A stretch of DNA of 64,000 nucleotides, taken from Acidobacteriota bacterium (GTDB lineage: Bacteria > Acidobacteriota > Holophagae > Holophagales > Holophagaceae). Within the stretch, counting starts at the first letter, position 1; each line of letters opens with the position of its first letter. Shown here piece after piece: positions 1 to 8,307 of the stretch. Below the pieces are notes generated by a model that worked only from the letters and a program-made list of their open reading frames with translations, was not told where the DNA came from and made no database searches. The translations under genes and the position numbers were made by a program. The DNA is taken from the NCBI GenBank assembly GCA_016213735.1, contig JACQZU010000014.1:62001-126000 (forward strand), read 5' to 3'.

Positions 1-550
1 CGGTGACGATGGCGACGATGATGATGGCCGGCAGGTTGATCATGGAGCCCGTGCTCACGAAATGCCCCGCGGCTCCGTCCCACCGCCAGGGCGATTCGGA
101 CAGGAGCTTGGGAATGTGGATTCCCAGTTTTGCCAGGACGTTCTGGAAGTAGCCGGACCACCCCGTGGCCACGGTGGCGCTGCCCACCGCGTATTCCAGG
201 ACCAGGTCCCAGCCGATGATCCAGGCGAAGAGCTCGCCCAGGGTGGCGTAGGCATAGGTGAAGGCGGAGCCCGCCACCGGCACCATGGCGGCGAACTCGG
301 CGTAGCACAGGGCGGCGAAAATGCAGGTGATGCCCGCCACCACGTAGCTGAGCATGAGGGAGGGCCCCGCCACATTGTGGGCCGCGGCCCCCGTGGCCAC
401 GAAGATCCCCGCGCCGATCACCGCCCCCACCCCCCGGGCCGTGAGCTGCACGGGCCCCAGGATCCGGCGGAGCCGGTTGTCGTCCTTCATCTCCTGGTAC
501 AGCATCGCCAGGGGTTTGCGGGCGAAGAGCTGGTTCGGCTTCTTGGCCAT
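1..550 (-). CDS. Amino acid permease, APC family (N-terminal part, truncated by window edge)
   Basis: About 183 residues of the N-terminus are present; the rest lies beyond base 1. The product is an inner-membrane amino acid transporter of the APC superfamily, most like the cationic amino acid transporter/YfnA group. After a basic cytoplasmic lead (MAKKPNQLFARKPL) it shows the first-helix signature GVGAVIGAGIFVATG typical of APC helix 1, then further hydrophobic segments around CIFAALCYAEFAAMVP and FAWIIGWDLVLEYAVG, all expected positions for helices 2 and 3. The ATG at 550 follows an AGGAG ribosome site seven bases upstream. The gene stands alone in this window, reading away from its neighbour. 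The substrate cannot be told from this fragment. Confidence 0.9.
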   Translation of the reverse strand, partial: MAKKPNQLFARKPLAMLYQEMKDDNRLRRILGPVQLTARGVGAVIGAGIFVATGAAAHNVAGPSLMLSYVVAGITCIFAALCYAEFAAMVPVAGSAFTYAYATLGELFAWIIGWDLVLEYAVGSATVATGWSGYFQNVLAKLGIHIPKLLSESPWRWDGAAGHFVSTGSMINLPAIIIVAIVT

Positions 551-703
551 TCGGGGCTCCTGGGGGAGGGAATCGTCGGAATTCTGGGGACCAGCGACCA
601 TAGTGCCAGGAATCTACGGGGGCATTCCACGATCTCCGGGGGGCGGGATGCCCTCCGGTCCACAGGCCCCTCGAACCCGATTCCGCAGGAGGGAGAGGGT
701 GTT

Positions 704-2026
704 TCAGCCCCCCAGGGCCTTTCTCACGGCGGCTTCGAGCGGGCCCGGCTTTACCTCGGCCAGCTCGTAGGTGGCCCGCACCATGGGCTTGTTCACCTTC
801 AGGACCCTCGTGATGTCGATGGGAGTTGCGCTCAGCACCACGTCGCAGGGGGTCGCCTCGATGGTCGCTTCCAGGTCCTTGATCTGGGCCTCGCCGTAGC
901 CCATGGCCGGCAGGATGCCCCGGGCGTTGGGGTACTTGAGGTAGGTGGCGGCGATGGAAGCCACGGCGTAGGGGCTGGGGTCCACGATGAGCTGGGCGCC
1001 GGCGTTCCGGGCGGCCACCACGCCCGCCCCGTAGGTCATGGAGCCGTGGGTGAGGGTGGGGCCGTCCTCGATCACCAGCACCTTCTGGTCCCTCACCCAC
1101 TCAGGGCGCTGGCAGGTGACGGGGCTGTTGGCGCGGATCACCAGGGCGCCAGGATTCAGCTTCCGGGCCGCGTCCTCGATGGCGCCGATGTCCTTCTCGT
1201 CAGCGGTGTCGCACTTGTTGATCAGGATGACGTCCGCCCGCCGGAAGTTGGCCTCTCCGGGGTGGTAGCGCTGCTCGTGGCCCGCCCTGTGGGGATCCGC
1301 GATGCAGATGTGGAGAGCGCTCTGGTAGAAGGGCAGATCGTTGTTGCCGCCGTCCCAGAGAATGACGTCCGCCTCCTGCTCGGCCTGGCGGATGATCCGT
1401 TCGTAGTCCACGCCGGCGTAGACCACGAAACCGTTGTCGATGTGGGGTTCGTACTCCTCCCGCTCCTCGATGGTGCACTGGTGGCGGTCAAGGTCCCCGT
1501 AGTCGGCGAAGCGCTGGCAGGCCTGGCGGGCCAGGTCCCCGTAGGGCATGGGGTGGCGGATGGCGACCACCTTCTTCCCAAGTTTTTTGAGGATGTTGCT
1601 CAGGTAGCGGGTGGTCTGGCTCTTCCCGGCCCCGGTGCGCACCGCGGTCACCGCTAGGACCGGCCGGCTCGAGCGGATCATGGTCTTGTCGGCCCCCAGC
1701 AGCTCGAAGTCCACGCCCTTGGCGATGCAGAGGCTGGCCAGGTGGCCGACGTGCTCGTGGGTCACGTCGGAATAGGAGAAGACCGCCACGTCCGGCCGCT
1801 CCCGCTCGATCAGGGCGGTGAGCTCGGCCTCGTCGAAGATCGGCACGCCGTCGGGGTACAGCTTCCCGGCCAGGACCGCGGGATACTTGCGGCCCGCGAT
1901 GTCCGGGATCTGGGTGGCCGTGAAGGCCACGACCTTGAAGGCCGGATTGTCCCGGAAGACGGTGTTGAAATTGTGGAAGTCTCGGCCTGCGGCTCCCAGG
2001 ATCACGACCCGTCGCGCCTCGCCCAT
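704..2026 (-). CDS. Cyclic 2,3-diphosphoglycerate synthetase-like GTPase
   Basis: This 440-residue protein matches, by recall, the cyclic 2,3-diphosphoglycerate synthetase family (CpgS), which in methanogens closes 2,3-diphosphoglycerate into its cyclic form. It opens with a Rossmann-like strand (RVVILGAAGRDFHNFN), a hallmark of the family, has a P-loop RTGAGKSQ near residue 140, and a later NKCD guanine-specificity-like motif (ILINKCDTAD), which fits a P-loop NTPase acting with GTP. Bacterial members are common but their substrate is largely untested, so the reaction is inferred. It is divergent from comF across 157 bases. Full-length, no frameshift. The start at 2026 is the first in-frame ATG and has only a weak ribosome site. 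Confidence 0.8.
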   Translation of the reverse strand: MGEARRVVILGAAGRDFHNFNTVFRDNPAFKVVAFTATQIPDIAGRKYPAVLAGKLYPDGVPIFDEAELTALIERERPDVAVFSYSDVTHEHVGHLASLCIAKGVDFELLGADKTMIRSSRPVLAVTAVRTGAGKSQTTRYLSNILKKLGKKVVAIRHPMPYGDLARQACQRFADYGDLDRHQCTIEEREEYEPHIDNGFVVYAGVDYERIIRQAEQEADVILWDGGNNDLPFYQSALHICIADPHRAGHEQRYHPGEANFRRADVILINKCDTADEKDIGAIEDAARKLNPGALVIRANSPVTCQRPEWVRDQKVLVIEDGPTLTHGSMTYGAGVVAARNAGAQLIVDPSPYAVASIAATYLKYPNARGILPAMGYGEAQIKDLEATIEATPCDVVLSATPIDITRVLKVNKPMVRATYELAEVKPGPLEAAVRKALGG

Positions 2027-2183
2027 GGAACACCCGTCTGGTCAACGGGGCGCCGACACGCACACATGATTGGCAGTCCTGGCAGGCCCCCGGACAGGGG
2101 CAGAATATCGGAATGATAGGACCGGATCCGGGGGTTGTGGACAGGGTCACAAGGGGGGCCATCCCCCTCGTGGAGGCCCGCGG

Positions 2184-2891
2184 ATGTTGAACTTCCGCGG
2201 CCTGCGGGCCCCCCTCCTCGGGGGACTGGGGGTGCCCTGCCGCTGCTGCCTCGGGCCCCTGGACGGGGACGCCAACTGGGGGATCTGCAGTCCATGCTGG
2301 GGTGGCCTGGTCCGGCCGGCGGAGGACCGCTGTCCGCAGTGTGTCCTGGTGCATCCTGAAGAGGAGGCCTGCCCTGGAGGAGGGGCCTGGGTGGCGGGGG
2401 ATGCCTTCTGGGACTACCGGGGGGGCCGCCCGGCCCTGGGGGCCCTCCTGGTGCCGGGAATCAAGGCGGGGGAGAACGGGTGGCGGCGGGCCCTGCTCGC
2501 GAAGGCCGCCCGGGTGGACCTGCCCCCTTGGGTGGAAGGAACGGATTTCATCGTCCCGGCCCCTACGGCGCCTTGGAAACAATGGACCCGGGGGCGCGAT
2601 CTGGCGATGGACTGGGCCCTCCACTTGGGGGAACGCACCGGCATTCCGGTCCGGGCCGTGCTGAGGAAGGCCTGGTTCCACCCGCCCCAGGCCGGCCGGC
2701 CCGAGTCCGCGCGGCGGCGCATGCCCCGGAAGGCGATCCGGCTGGCGGACCCCCGCCCGGTGGCCGAAGCACGCATCCTGCTGGTGGACGACGTCTGGAC
2801 CACGGGCACGACCCTTCTCCGGTGCGCCCAGGCCCTGCAGGCGGGGGGCGCGTCGGAACTGCGGGTCCTCACGCTCTTCCGGGCGGTCTGA
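2184..2891 (+). CDS. ComF family phosphoribosyltransferase-like protein
   Basis: The 235-residue protein has the ComF plan: an N-terminal cysteine region (CRCC, CSPC, CPQC) that probably binds zinc, and a C-terminal type I phosphoribosyltransferase fold with the PRPP loop ILLVDDVWTTGTT. ComF proteins are tied to DNA uptake in Bacillus and Haemophilus, but most homologues occur outside competence operons and their reaction is unknown. The ATG at 2184 is preferred over an upstream in-frame ATG at 2070 because it has GGAGG just upstream and because the extra 38 residues look non-coding. It is monocistronic, and the tandem repeat at 2892-3011 begins eight bases after its stop. Confidence 0.85.
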   Translation: MLNFRGLRAPLLGGLGVPCRCCLGPLDGDANWGICSPCWGGLVRPAEDRCPQCVLVHPEEEACPGGGAWVAGDAFWDYRGGRPALGALLVPGIKAGENGWRRALLAKAARVDLPPWVEGTDFIVPAPTAPWKQWTRGRDLAMDWALHLGERTGIPVRAVLRKAWFHPPQAGRPESARRRMPRKAIRLADPRPVAEARILLVDDVWTTGTTLLRCAQALQAGGASELRVLTLFRAV

Positions 2892-3011
2892 TGCTCCCTG
2901 GGGGCAAACGGCCTGCGGCCTGGGCCCCCAGACCCCGCGCACGGCCGCGGCAGGGCCGCGTCCGGGCTTGATGCTCCCTGGGGGCAAACGGCCGGCGGCC
3001 TGGGGCCGCGC
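2892..3011 (+). repeat. Modular palindromic repeat, two tandem modules, at the comF 3' end
   Basis: Two modules begin with the same CTGGGGGCAAACGGC word at 2899 and 2979, a spacing of 80 bases. Between them lie GGCCTGGGCCCCCAGACC and a GC hairpin with stem CGCGGC/GCCGCG and a three-base loop. The same words occur at 23074-23193 and 27590-28017. Relative to the gene before it, the element reads in the same direction in all three places and starts eight bases or less after the stop codon. The facing patatin gene also ends here, in the opposite direction. Confidence 0.9.
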
Positions 3012-5741
3012 CTACCTTCGTTTCCAGATGTCCCAGGGGCGGGTGCCCAGGAGGAGGTTGATGGTGGCGCGGTGGGCCTGGAAGGCCGTGCCCGCCGGAG
3101 CGAGCCAGGTGCGGCCCACCGCCAGTTCCACGTAGATCCGTCCCACCTCGGTCCGGAGGACGGCCCCGAGGGCCCGCACCCGGGTGCCCTCCCGGAGGTC
3201 CCTGGCCTGGGGACCCCCGAGGTAGCCGAGATCCCCCCGGGGTTCGACCCACACGTTCAGGCCGAGCATGTCGGCCAGGCGAATGGGAGCCCCCACCCGC
3301 ACCAGGGCGAAGTTGGGGGACAGGAAGCCTGCGCTGCGGGTCCCCAGGAGGAAGCCGGGACCCCCGGCGCTGTACCAGCGGTCCAGGGGAGTCCGCCACC
3401 CCAGCCCCGCCTCGCCGTCCAGGTGGAGCAGCAGCGGTCCCAGGGGGAGGTAGCGCCGGGCCCGCAGGTAGCCCCAGCGGAAAGTGCCCTGGGGGCCCTC
3501 CGTCCGGCTCCGACCCTGGCCCGCCACCACCCTGAGCAGGCCGCCCCGGGTCGGAAAGGTGTAGCGGTCGAAGTCGTCCCATTCCGAGGACGCCTGCACT
3601 TGGTCCGTGATCTGGGTCCTGCCTTCCGGAAAGGCGGGGAGGAGGGCCGTCCACCGTCGGGAGAGGTCGAGCCGCCAGCGGCCACGGTCCCCTTCTCCAA
3701 AGCGCTGCTGCAGACCCAGGCCCGCGTCCCTGGAGCGAAGGTCCCGGTCGGCCAGGACGGCGGAAAAGGGCGCCAGGAGCGCAGGCTCACGAAGGCCCTC
3801 GGGAAGGAATCGCTGCTCGAAGTGGCTGGCGAAGACCCGGAGGCCCAGCCGGGGCATGGGGCGGAAGGAGCGGTTGAAGGAAAGGGCCAGGGAATCCTGG
3901 AGGCGGTTGGTGCTGGCGCCGAGGCCCAGGCTGCTGCCGGTGCCCAGGAAATTCTGGAAGACCGTGTCCAATCCCACATGGAAGCCCCAGGTGCTCTCGA
4001 AGGCCAGGGAGACGTCCGCGGCGATCCGCTGCCGGGGGACCGGCGTGAAGACCAGGGTGGGGCCCTCGCCCCCCAGCTCGCCCCCGAGCAGCAACTCCTC
4101 GAGGTTCAGCCTCGATTCGGCCATGCCCATGCGGTCGAAGATGCGCTGGGCGTCCAGGGGGCCCCCCACCAGGTCCCCCAGGAGCCAGGCCAGGTAGCCC
4201 TGGTCCCGGGGCGGGATGATGCCGTCGGGGATCCGTACAGCGGCCACCCGGGGTTCCCGGACTCGGACGACCAAGCGGCCCCCGGCCGGATCCCAGGCGG
4301 TGCCCTCCAGGTCCAGGGTGGGCCGGTAGGCCAGGGCCCCCTCCAGGAGCAGGCGGTCCAGGGCCCGCGCCAGACGGGCTGGATTGAAGTGGGTCCCCGT
4401 GGCCACCCCTTCCATGCGGAGGATTTCCCTCAGGGCCAGGTCCCATCCCTGGGGCGCCTCGCAATGCAGCTCGGCGATGAGGGGATGGGCCTCCACCCGG
4501 AGCAAGGGGACCTCCCCCGGCTCGAAGCGCAGTTCGGCCCCCTGGGCCAGGCCGGCGGCGTGGACGCGCCGCAGGAGGCGCAGGTGGTCGCGCCGGAGGA
4601 GGGGTCCGGAAGGGGGCAGGCTGCCCTCGATCAGGGCCTCCAGGGCCGGCCGCAGGTCTCCGGGTGCTTCGACCCTGGGCCTTCCACCGGGCAGCTCACT
4701 GGCCCCCTCGGGGCCGTAGAGCCTGGCTTCCAGTTCAGGCAGGCCTTCCGCAAGGCTCTTGCGGCCCGAGGCCACCCCCTCGGGACCTTGCCGGTTGAAC
4801 TCGAGGTACTCCAGCTTCCGGGTGTCGGGCCGGAGGAGGAGGTCGGCCGCCTGGCGGCTCAGGCGGGTTCGCTCCTCGATGGCCACGTCGAGGGTTCGCA
4901 ATAGGACCGAGAACACCGTGGAGGACTTCACCGCGTCCACCTGGCTGCCCACCTCCACCGCCAGGATCGTCCCGGAGGGATCCAGGGCCCGGGCTTGGAA
5001 GACCGGGAGGTTCTCCACCAGCATGCCGTCCAGGTGCTGGCGACCTTCGAACACCACGGGCCGGAACATCCCCGGGATGCTCATGGAGGCCCGGACCGCA
5101 TCCACCAGGCTCCCTCGGCGGTGCGCCTCCGCCACCCCCTGCTGGAGATCGGTGGAGACCGCCCGGAAGGGGACCCGCAGTGCGTCCAGGTCCGTTCCGC
5201 CGTAGTAGATGCCCCGGGCCAGCAGCCACTGGAGGCTTCGCTTCAACTCCAGGCCTGAGGAGGAGCCGGGCTCGAAGGAGAAGCCGTCCCGTCCGGTGTA
5301 CTCCATGCTGAAGATGGTCGCGGTGCGGCTTTCCTGTTCCCACAGCGTCTCCCCCCGGCTCCGGCGCTGGCGGTCCAGCAGCACGGCCCCCATGTCCACC
5401 CGCTGGAGCAGTTCCTGGATGGAGGCCCCGGAGTAGCCCACCGCGTGCATGGCGCCCATGAAGGCCCCGATGCTCGTGCCGCAGACGGCGTCCGGGAGCA
5501 GGCCCTCCGCCTCGAGACCCTGCAGCACCCCCACGTGGGCGATGCCCTTGGCCGCGCCGCCGCCCTGGGCCAGCACCAGGGAGCGCTGGCCTGGGGCCCG
5601 GAACCGGGGGCCGAAACTGAAGCGGAAATCCGGCGGGGTGGTCTCCAGGCGGAGGACGACGGGCTCCCGGACTCTCGGGCCCTGGCCCAGGCAGGCCCAG
5701 GCGGCCCCGGCCGCGAGGAGGAGGCGCAGGCGTGGAAGCAT
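3012..5741 (-). CDS. Patatin-like phospholipase with POTRA-like region and C-terminal outer-membrane barrel (type Vd autotransporter-like)
   Basis: This 909-residue exported protein starts with a signal peptide (MLPRLRLLLAAGAAWACLGQG). A patatin lipase domain follows at about residues 53-255: oxyanion loop GGGAAKG at 60-66, nucleophile Ser90 in GTSIG, and Asp238 in DGM, the full Ser-Asp dyad. Residues of about 400-560 look like a POTRA-like linker, and about 560-909 alternate polar and aromatic residues like a BamA/TamA-type 16-strand barrel. This is the order of PlpD-type (type Vd) autotransporters, which place a phospholipase A at the cell surface. It is longer than PlpD (about 730 residues), mostly in the linker. 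The start lacks a clear ribosome site. Lipase activity and secretion are inferred from architecture. Confidence 0.88.
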   Translation of the reverse strand: MLPRLRLLLAAGAAWACLGQGPRVREPVVLRLETTPPDFRFSFGPRFRAPGQRSLVLAQGGGAAKGIAHVGVLQGLEAEGLLPDAVCGTSIGAFMGAMHAVGYSGASIQELLQRVDMGAVLLDRQRRSRGETLWEQESRTATIFSMEYTGRDGFSFEPGSSSGLELKRSLQWLLARGIYYGGTDLDALRVPFRAVSTDLQQGVAEAHRRGSLVDAVRASMSIPGMFRPVVFEGRQHLDGMLVENLPVFQARALDPSGTILAVEVGSQVDAVKSSTVFSVLLRTLDVAIEERTRLSRQAADLLLRPDTRKLEYLEFNRQGPEGVASGRKSLAEGLPELEARLYGPEGASELPGGRPRVEAPGDLRPALEALIEGSLPPSGPLLRRDHLRLLRRVHAAGLAQGAELRFEPGEVPLLRVEAHPLIAELHCEAPQGWDLALREILRMEGVATGTHFNPARLARALDRLLLEGALAYRPTLDLEGTAWDPAGGRLVVRVREPRVAAVRIPDGIIPPRDQGYLAWLLGDLVGGPLDAQRIFDRMGMAESRLNLEELLLGGELGGEGPTLVFTPVPRQRIAADVSLAFESTWGFHVGLDTVFQNFLGTGSSLGLGASTNRLQDSLALSFNRSFRPMPRLGLRVFASHFEQRFLPEGLREPALLAPFSAVLADRDLRSRDAGLGLQQRFGEGDRGRWRLDLSRRWTALLPAFPEGRTQITDQVQASSEWDDFDRYTFPTRGGLLRVVAGQGRSRTEGPQGTFRWGYLRARRYLPLGPLLLHLDGEAGLGWRTPLDRWYSAGGPGFLLGTRSAGFLSPNFALVRVGAPIRLADMLGLNVWVEPRGDLGYLGGPQARDLREGTRVRALGAVLRTEVGRIYVELAVGRTWLAPAGTAFQAHRATINLLLGTRPWDIWKRR

Positions 5742-5819
5742 GCAGCCATTGTGGGACCGCGGGCCGAATTGAAAAGCGGGCGCCGGAGGGGCGCCCGCCG
5801 TGCTTGTTCCGGAAAGAGA

Positions 5820-6407
5820 TCAGTGCTTGCTGAAGGCCTTGAGGCCGTCGAAGGTCGGCTTGAAGGCCTTGTCGCCCTTCTTCCAGTTGGCGGGGCACAC
5901 TTCGCCGTGCTCGTTGGTGAATTCGATGGCGTCGAGCACCCGCAGGGCCTCCTCGACGTTGCGGCCCAGGGGCAGGTCGTTGATGGTGATGTGGCGGACA
6001 GTCTGCTTCTCGTCGGAATCGATCAGGAAGAGGCCCCGCAGCGCGATGCCGGCGGGCAGCAGCACGCCGTACTCGCTGGAGATGGTCTTGTTCACGTCGG
6101 CCAGCAGGGGGATCTGGATGCCCTTGATGCCGCCCTCGTTGCGGTCCACCTGGGCCCAGCCCCAGTGGCTGAACTTGGAGTCGATGGAGCAGCCCAGCAC
6201 CACGGTGTTCCGGGCCTTGAATTCCTTCAGCGCGTCCGAGAAGGCCAGGATCTCGGTGGGGCAGACGAAAGTGAAATCGAGGGGGTAGAAGAAGAGGAGG
6301 ACCTTCTTGCCCTTGAAGTCGGCGAGGGAGACCTCCTTGAAGGAGCCGTCGGGCATGAGCGCGTCGGTCTTGAAGGCGGGGGCGGGCTGGGTGACGAAGG
6401 CGGCCAT
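5820..6407 (-). CDS. Typical 2-Cys peroxiredoxin (Prx1/AhpC group)
   Basis: The 195-residue cytoplasmic thiol peroxidase reduces hydrogen peroxide and organic peroxides. The peroxidatic Cys49 sits in DFTFVCPTE and the resolving Cys171 in GEVCPANW, so it is a two-cysteine enzyme that forms an intersubunit disulfide. The C-terminal tail after Cys171 is short (ending FSKH), without the YF extension of sensitive eukaryotic forms. The ATG at 6407 was chosen because AGGAG stands seven bases upstream; the open frame runs further but the extra residues are not peroxiredoxin. It is divergent from arginine deiminase. No dedicated reductase (AhpF or thioredoxin reductase) is adjacent. Confidence 0.95.
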   Translation of the reverse strand: MAAFVTQPAPAFKTDALMPDGSFKEVSLADFKGKKVLLFFYPLDFTFVCPTEILAFSDALKEFKARNTVVLGCSIDSKFSHWGWAQVDRNEGGIKGIQIPLLADVNKTISSEYGVLLPAGIALRGLFLIDSDEKQTVRHITINDLPLGRNVEEALRVLDAIEFTNEHGEVCPANWKKGDKAFKPTFDGLKAFSKH

Positions 6408-6576
6408 GGGGGCTCCTGTGGAATGAGGTCGCGGGCGGACCTGGAATGCCGGGAATCTCCAGGATAGACGAGCGGGAAAGGGCATCAAGGAAAATATCCG
6501 ACCAATTCGGTAAACATTCTCGACGCGCCGGGCTGATATGCTGGGCGGCCTCCGTTCCGCCAAGGAATTCCGCCCC

Positions 6577-7872
6577 ATGAAGCAGCTCCAGCTCTCGGTC
6601 TTCTCCGAAACCGGCCGCCTCCGCCAGGTGGTGGTCCACCGGCCCGGGCCCGAGGTGGACCTCATGGTGCCCGCCATGATGGAGAAGCTGCTCTTCGACG
6701 ACATCCTCTACGGCGAGGCCGCCCGGCGGGAGCACGACCAGTTCCGCGGGGTGCTGGCCAGGGTCGCGGAAGAGGTGCTGGACGTCCAGGATCTCTTCGC
6801 CGAAGCCCTGGCCCAGCCGGGCGTCCAGGCCGCCTTCATCCGGGACCTGCGGCGGCTCATCGCGCTGGATCCCGAGGTGTGCGGGCTCCTGGAGGGCATG
6901 GGCCCGGCCCAGGTGGCCGCGGCGGTGATCGGGGGCCTCCCCTGGGACGACATGCCCGCCCACACCCACTGGCAGCGGGATTTCGAATACCGTCTCCGGC
7001 CCATTCCCAACCTGCTCTTCATGCGGGATCCCGCCAGCGTCATCGGCGACGGCTACTCCGTGAATTCCATGGCCACCTGGGCCCGGGAGCGGGAGCCCCT
7101 GATCCTCAGCGTGGTGCTGGCCCACCACCCCCGCCTGGCCCACCACCAGGAGGACGACAAGTGGTTCGACCAGGTGGGCCCCCTCGTGCGGGGCGAGATC
7201 CGGGCCCCCGTGAGCCTGGAGGGAGGCGACATCCTGGTGCTGAGCCCCAAGGTGCTGGCGGTGGGCTGCTCGGAGCGCAGCTCCGCCGACGCCATCCACC
7301 TTCTGGCGGAGAGCCTCCGCGCGCACCGGGCGGCGGACGAAGGCAGCTTCGACTGGCTGGCCATGGTGCTCATGCCCAAGAAGCGCAGCGCCATGCACCT
7401 GGACACCATCTTCACCCGAACCTCGGAGGGCGAGTGCCTGGTGTACCCGCCCTACTTTCTGGAGGGCTCCCCGGAACTGCTCAACGTCACCCTCATCGAC
7501 CTGCGCCACGCCGAGCTGCGGATGGGCACCCGGCCGGGCCTGCTGAGGACCCTGGCGGGCCTGGGGATCGAGCTGGAGCCCATCTTCTGCGGGGGCCGGG
7601 ACCCCATCCTCCAGCAGCGGGAACAGTGGACGGACGGCGCCAACGCCTTCTGCCTCGCGCCGGGCGTCATCACCAGCTACGGCCGGAACATCGCCACCGC
7701 CGAGGCCCTGGACCGCGCGGGCTACCGCGTGCTGCCCGCGGCCAAGGTGCTGGGGGACCCGGAGCTGGACCTGCTGGACGGCGGGAAGTACCTCATCCAG
7801 CTGGAAGCCGGCGAGTTGAGCCGCGCCCGGGGCGGACCCAGGTGCATGACCATGCCCCTGGCGAGGGCATGA
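6577..7872 (+). CDS. arcA: Arginine deiminase
   Basis: The 431-residue enzyme hydrolyses L-arginine to citrulline and ammonia. Family landmarks are in order: the FMRDP substrate loop, EGGD, MHLDT with the catalytic His and Asp, and the C-terminal RGGPRCMTMP with nucleophile Cys423. Length is normal for ArcA (about 410). The ATG at 6577 is preferred over one at 6538, because an AAGGAA site precedes it and the MKQLQLSVFSETGRL start matches the family. No ornithine carbamoyltransferase, carbamate kinase or arginine/ornithine antiporter lies nearby, so a full arginine deiminase pathway is not encoded here. It shares its 169-base upstream region with the divergent peroxiredoxin. Confidence 0.95.
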   Translation: MKQLQLSVFSETGRLRQVVVHRPGPEVDLMVPAMMEKLLFDDILYGEAARREHDQFRGVLARVAEEVLDVQDLFAEALAQPGVQAAFIRDLRRLIALDPEVCGLLEGMGPAQVAAAVIGGLPWDDMPAHTHWQRDFEYRLRPIPNLLFMRDPASVIGDGYSVNSMATWAREREPLILSVVLAHHPRLAHHQEDDKWFDQVGPLVRGEIRAPVSLEGGDILVLSPKVLAVGCSERSSADAIHLLAESLRAHRAADEGSFDWLAMVLMPKKRSAMHLDTIFTRTSEGECLVYPPYFLEGSPELLNVTLIDLRHAELRMGTRPGLLRTLAGLGIELEPIFCGGRDPILQQREQWTDGANAFCLAPGVITSYGRNIATAEALDRAGYRVLPAAKVLGDPELDLLDGGKYLIQLEAGELSRARGGPRCMTMPLARA

Positions 7873-7952
7873 AAAAGTTGTTAAAAAATTGTCATTTGAC
7901 TTATTGAAGGGGGGGGTAATTTATTCAAGGCAATTTTTGCCATGGAGGAAAA

Positions 7953-8288
7953 ATGAGGATCGTTGGGCTGTTTCTCACGTTGTCCCTGGTTCCCGTCCTG
8001 GGTGCCCAATCCCCGGTGCATCCGAAACCGCCGATCATTGTTCAGCCCGGCCCCGGAGACCCCCTTTGGGATGAGTTGAACTCAGGCTCAGGTCCCAGCA
8101 CCAATTGCCAATCGATCTGCTCACTTCCATGCACCTACTGGTTTGACACTTTGCTTTACAAAGGCTATTGCAACGCCCGCATCGAGCTCTGCAACCAGGG
8201 ATCGGGTGGACTTCCCATCTGCCAATGTGATGGAAAGGGTGCAGCCCCGGCGTACCTATATGGTCAAAAACATTTGATGTATCAGTAA
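7953..8288 (+). CDS. Small secreted cysteine-rich protein, unknown function
   Basis: I do not recognise this 111-residue protein. A clear signal peptide (MRIVGLFLTLSLVPVLGA, likely cleaved after LGA) is followed by a proline-rich stretch and then seven cysteines at about residues 52, 56, 60, 73, 80, 90 and 92, spaced like a small disulfide-bonded or metal-binding fold. A good GGAGG site lies before the ATG. Base composition is visibly richer in A and T than the flanking genes, as are the 80 bases before it, which may indicate acquired DNA. It is followed after 19 bases by another exported protein of unknown function on the same strand, so the two probably form one transcript. Confidence 0.75.
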   Translation: MRIVGLFLTLSLVPVLGAQSPVHPKPPIIVQPGPGDPLWDELNSGSGPSTNCQSICSLPCTYWFDTLLYKGYCNARIELCNQGSGGLPICQCDGKGAAPAYLYGQKHLMYQ

Positions 8289-8307
8289 TTAAATAGGGGT
8301 CCGGTCC

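Noticed and set aside
62-1657. Long plus-strand open frame over the permease and CpgS genes
   Set aside because: It is a high-GC antisense frame over two genes with clear family matches, and its product has no family pattern.
2892-3011. The 3'-end repeats as integron attC sites
   Set aside because: The core GTTRRRY and RYYYAAC ends are lacking, and there is no integrase gene or promoterless cassette series.
4735-7509. Long minus-strand open frame across three genes
   Set aside because: It runs antisense or out of frame through the peroxiredoxin, arginine deiminase and patatin genes and has Pro/Arg-rich shadow composition.
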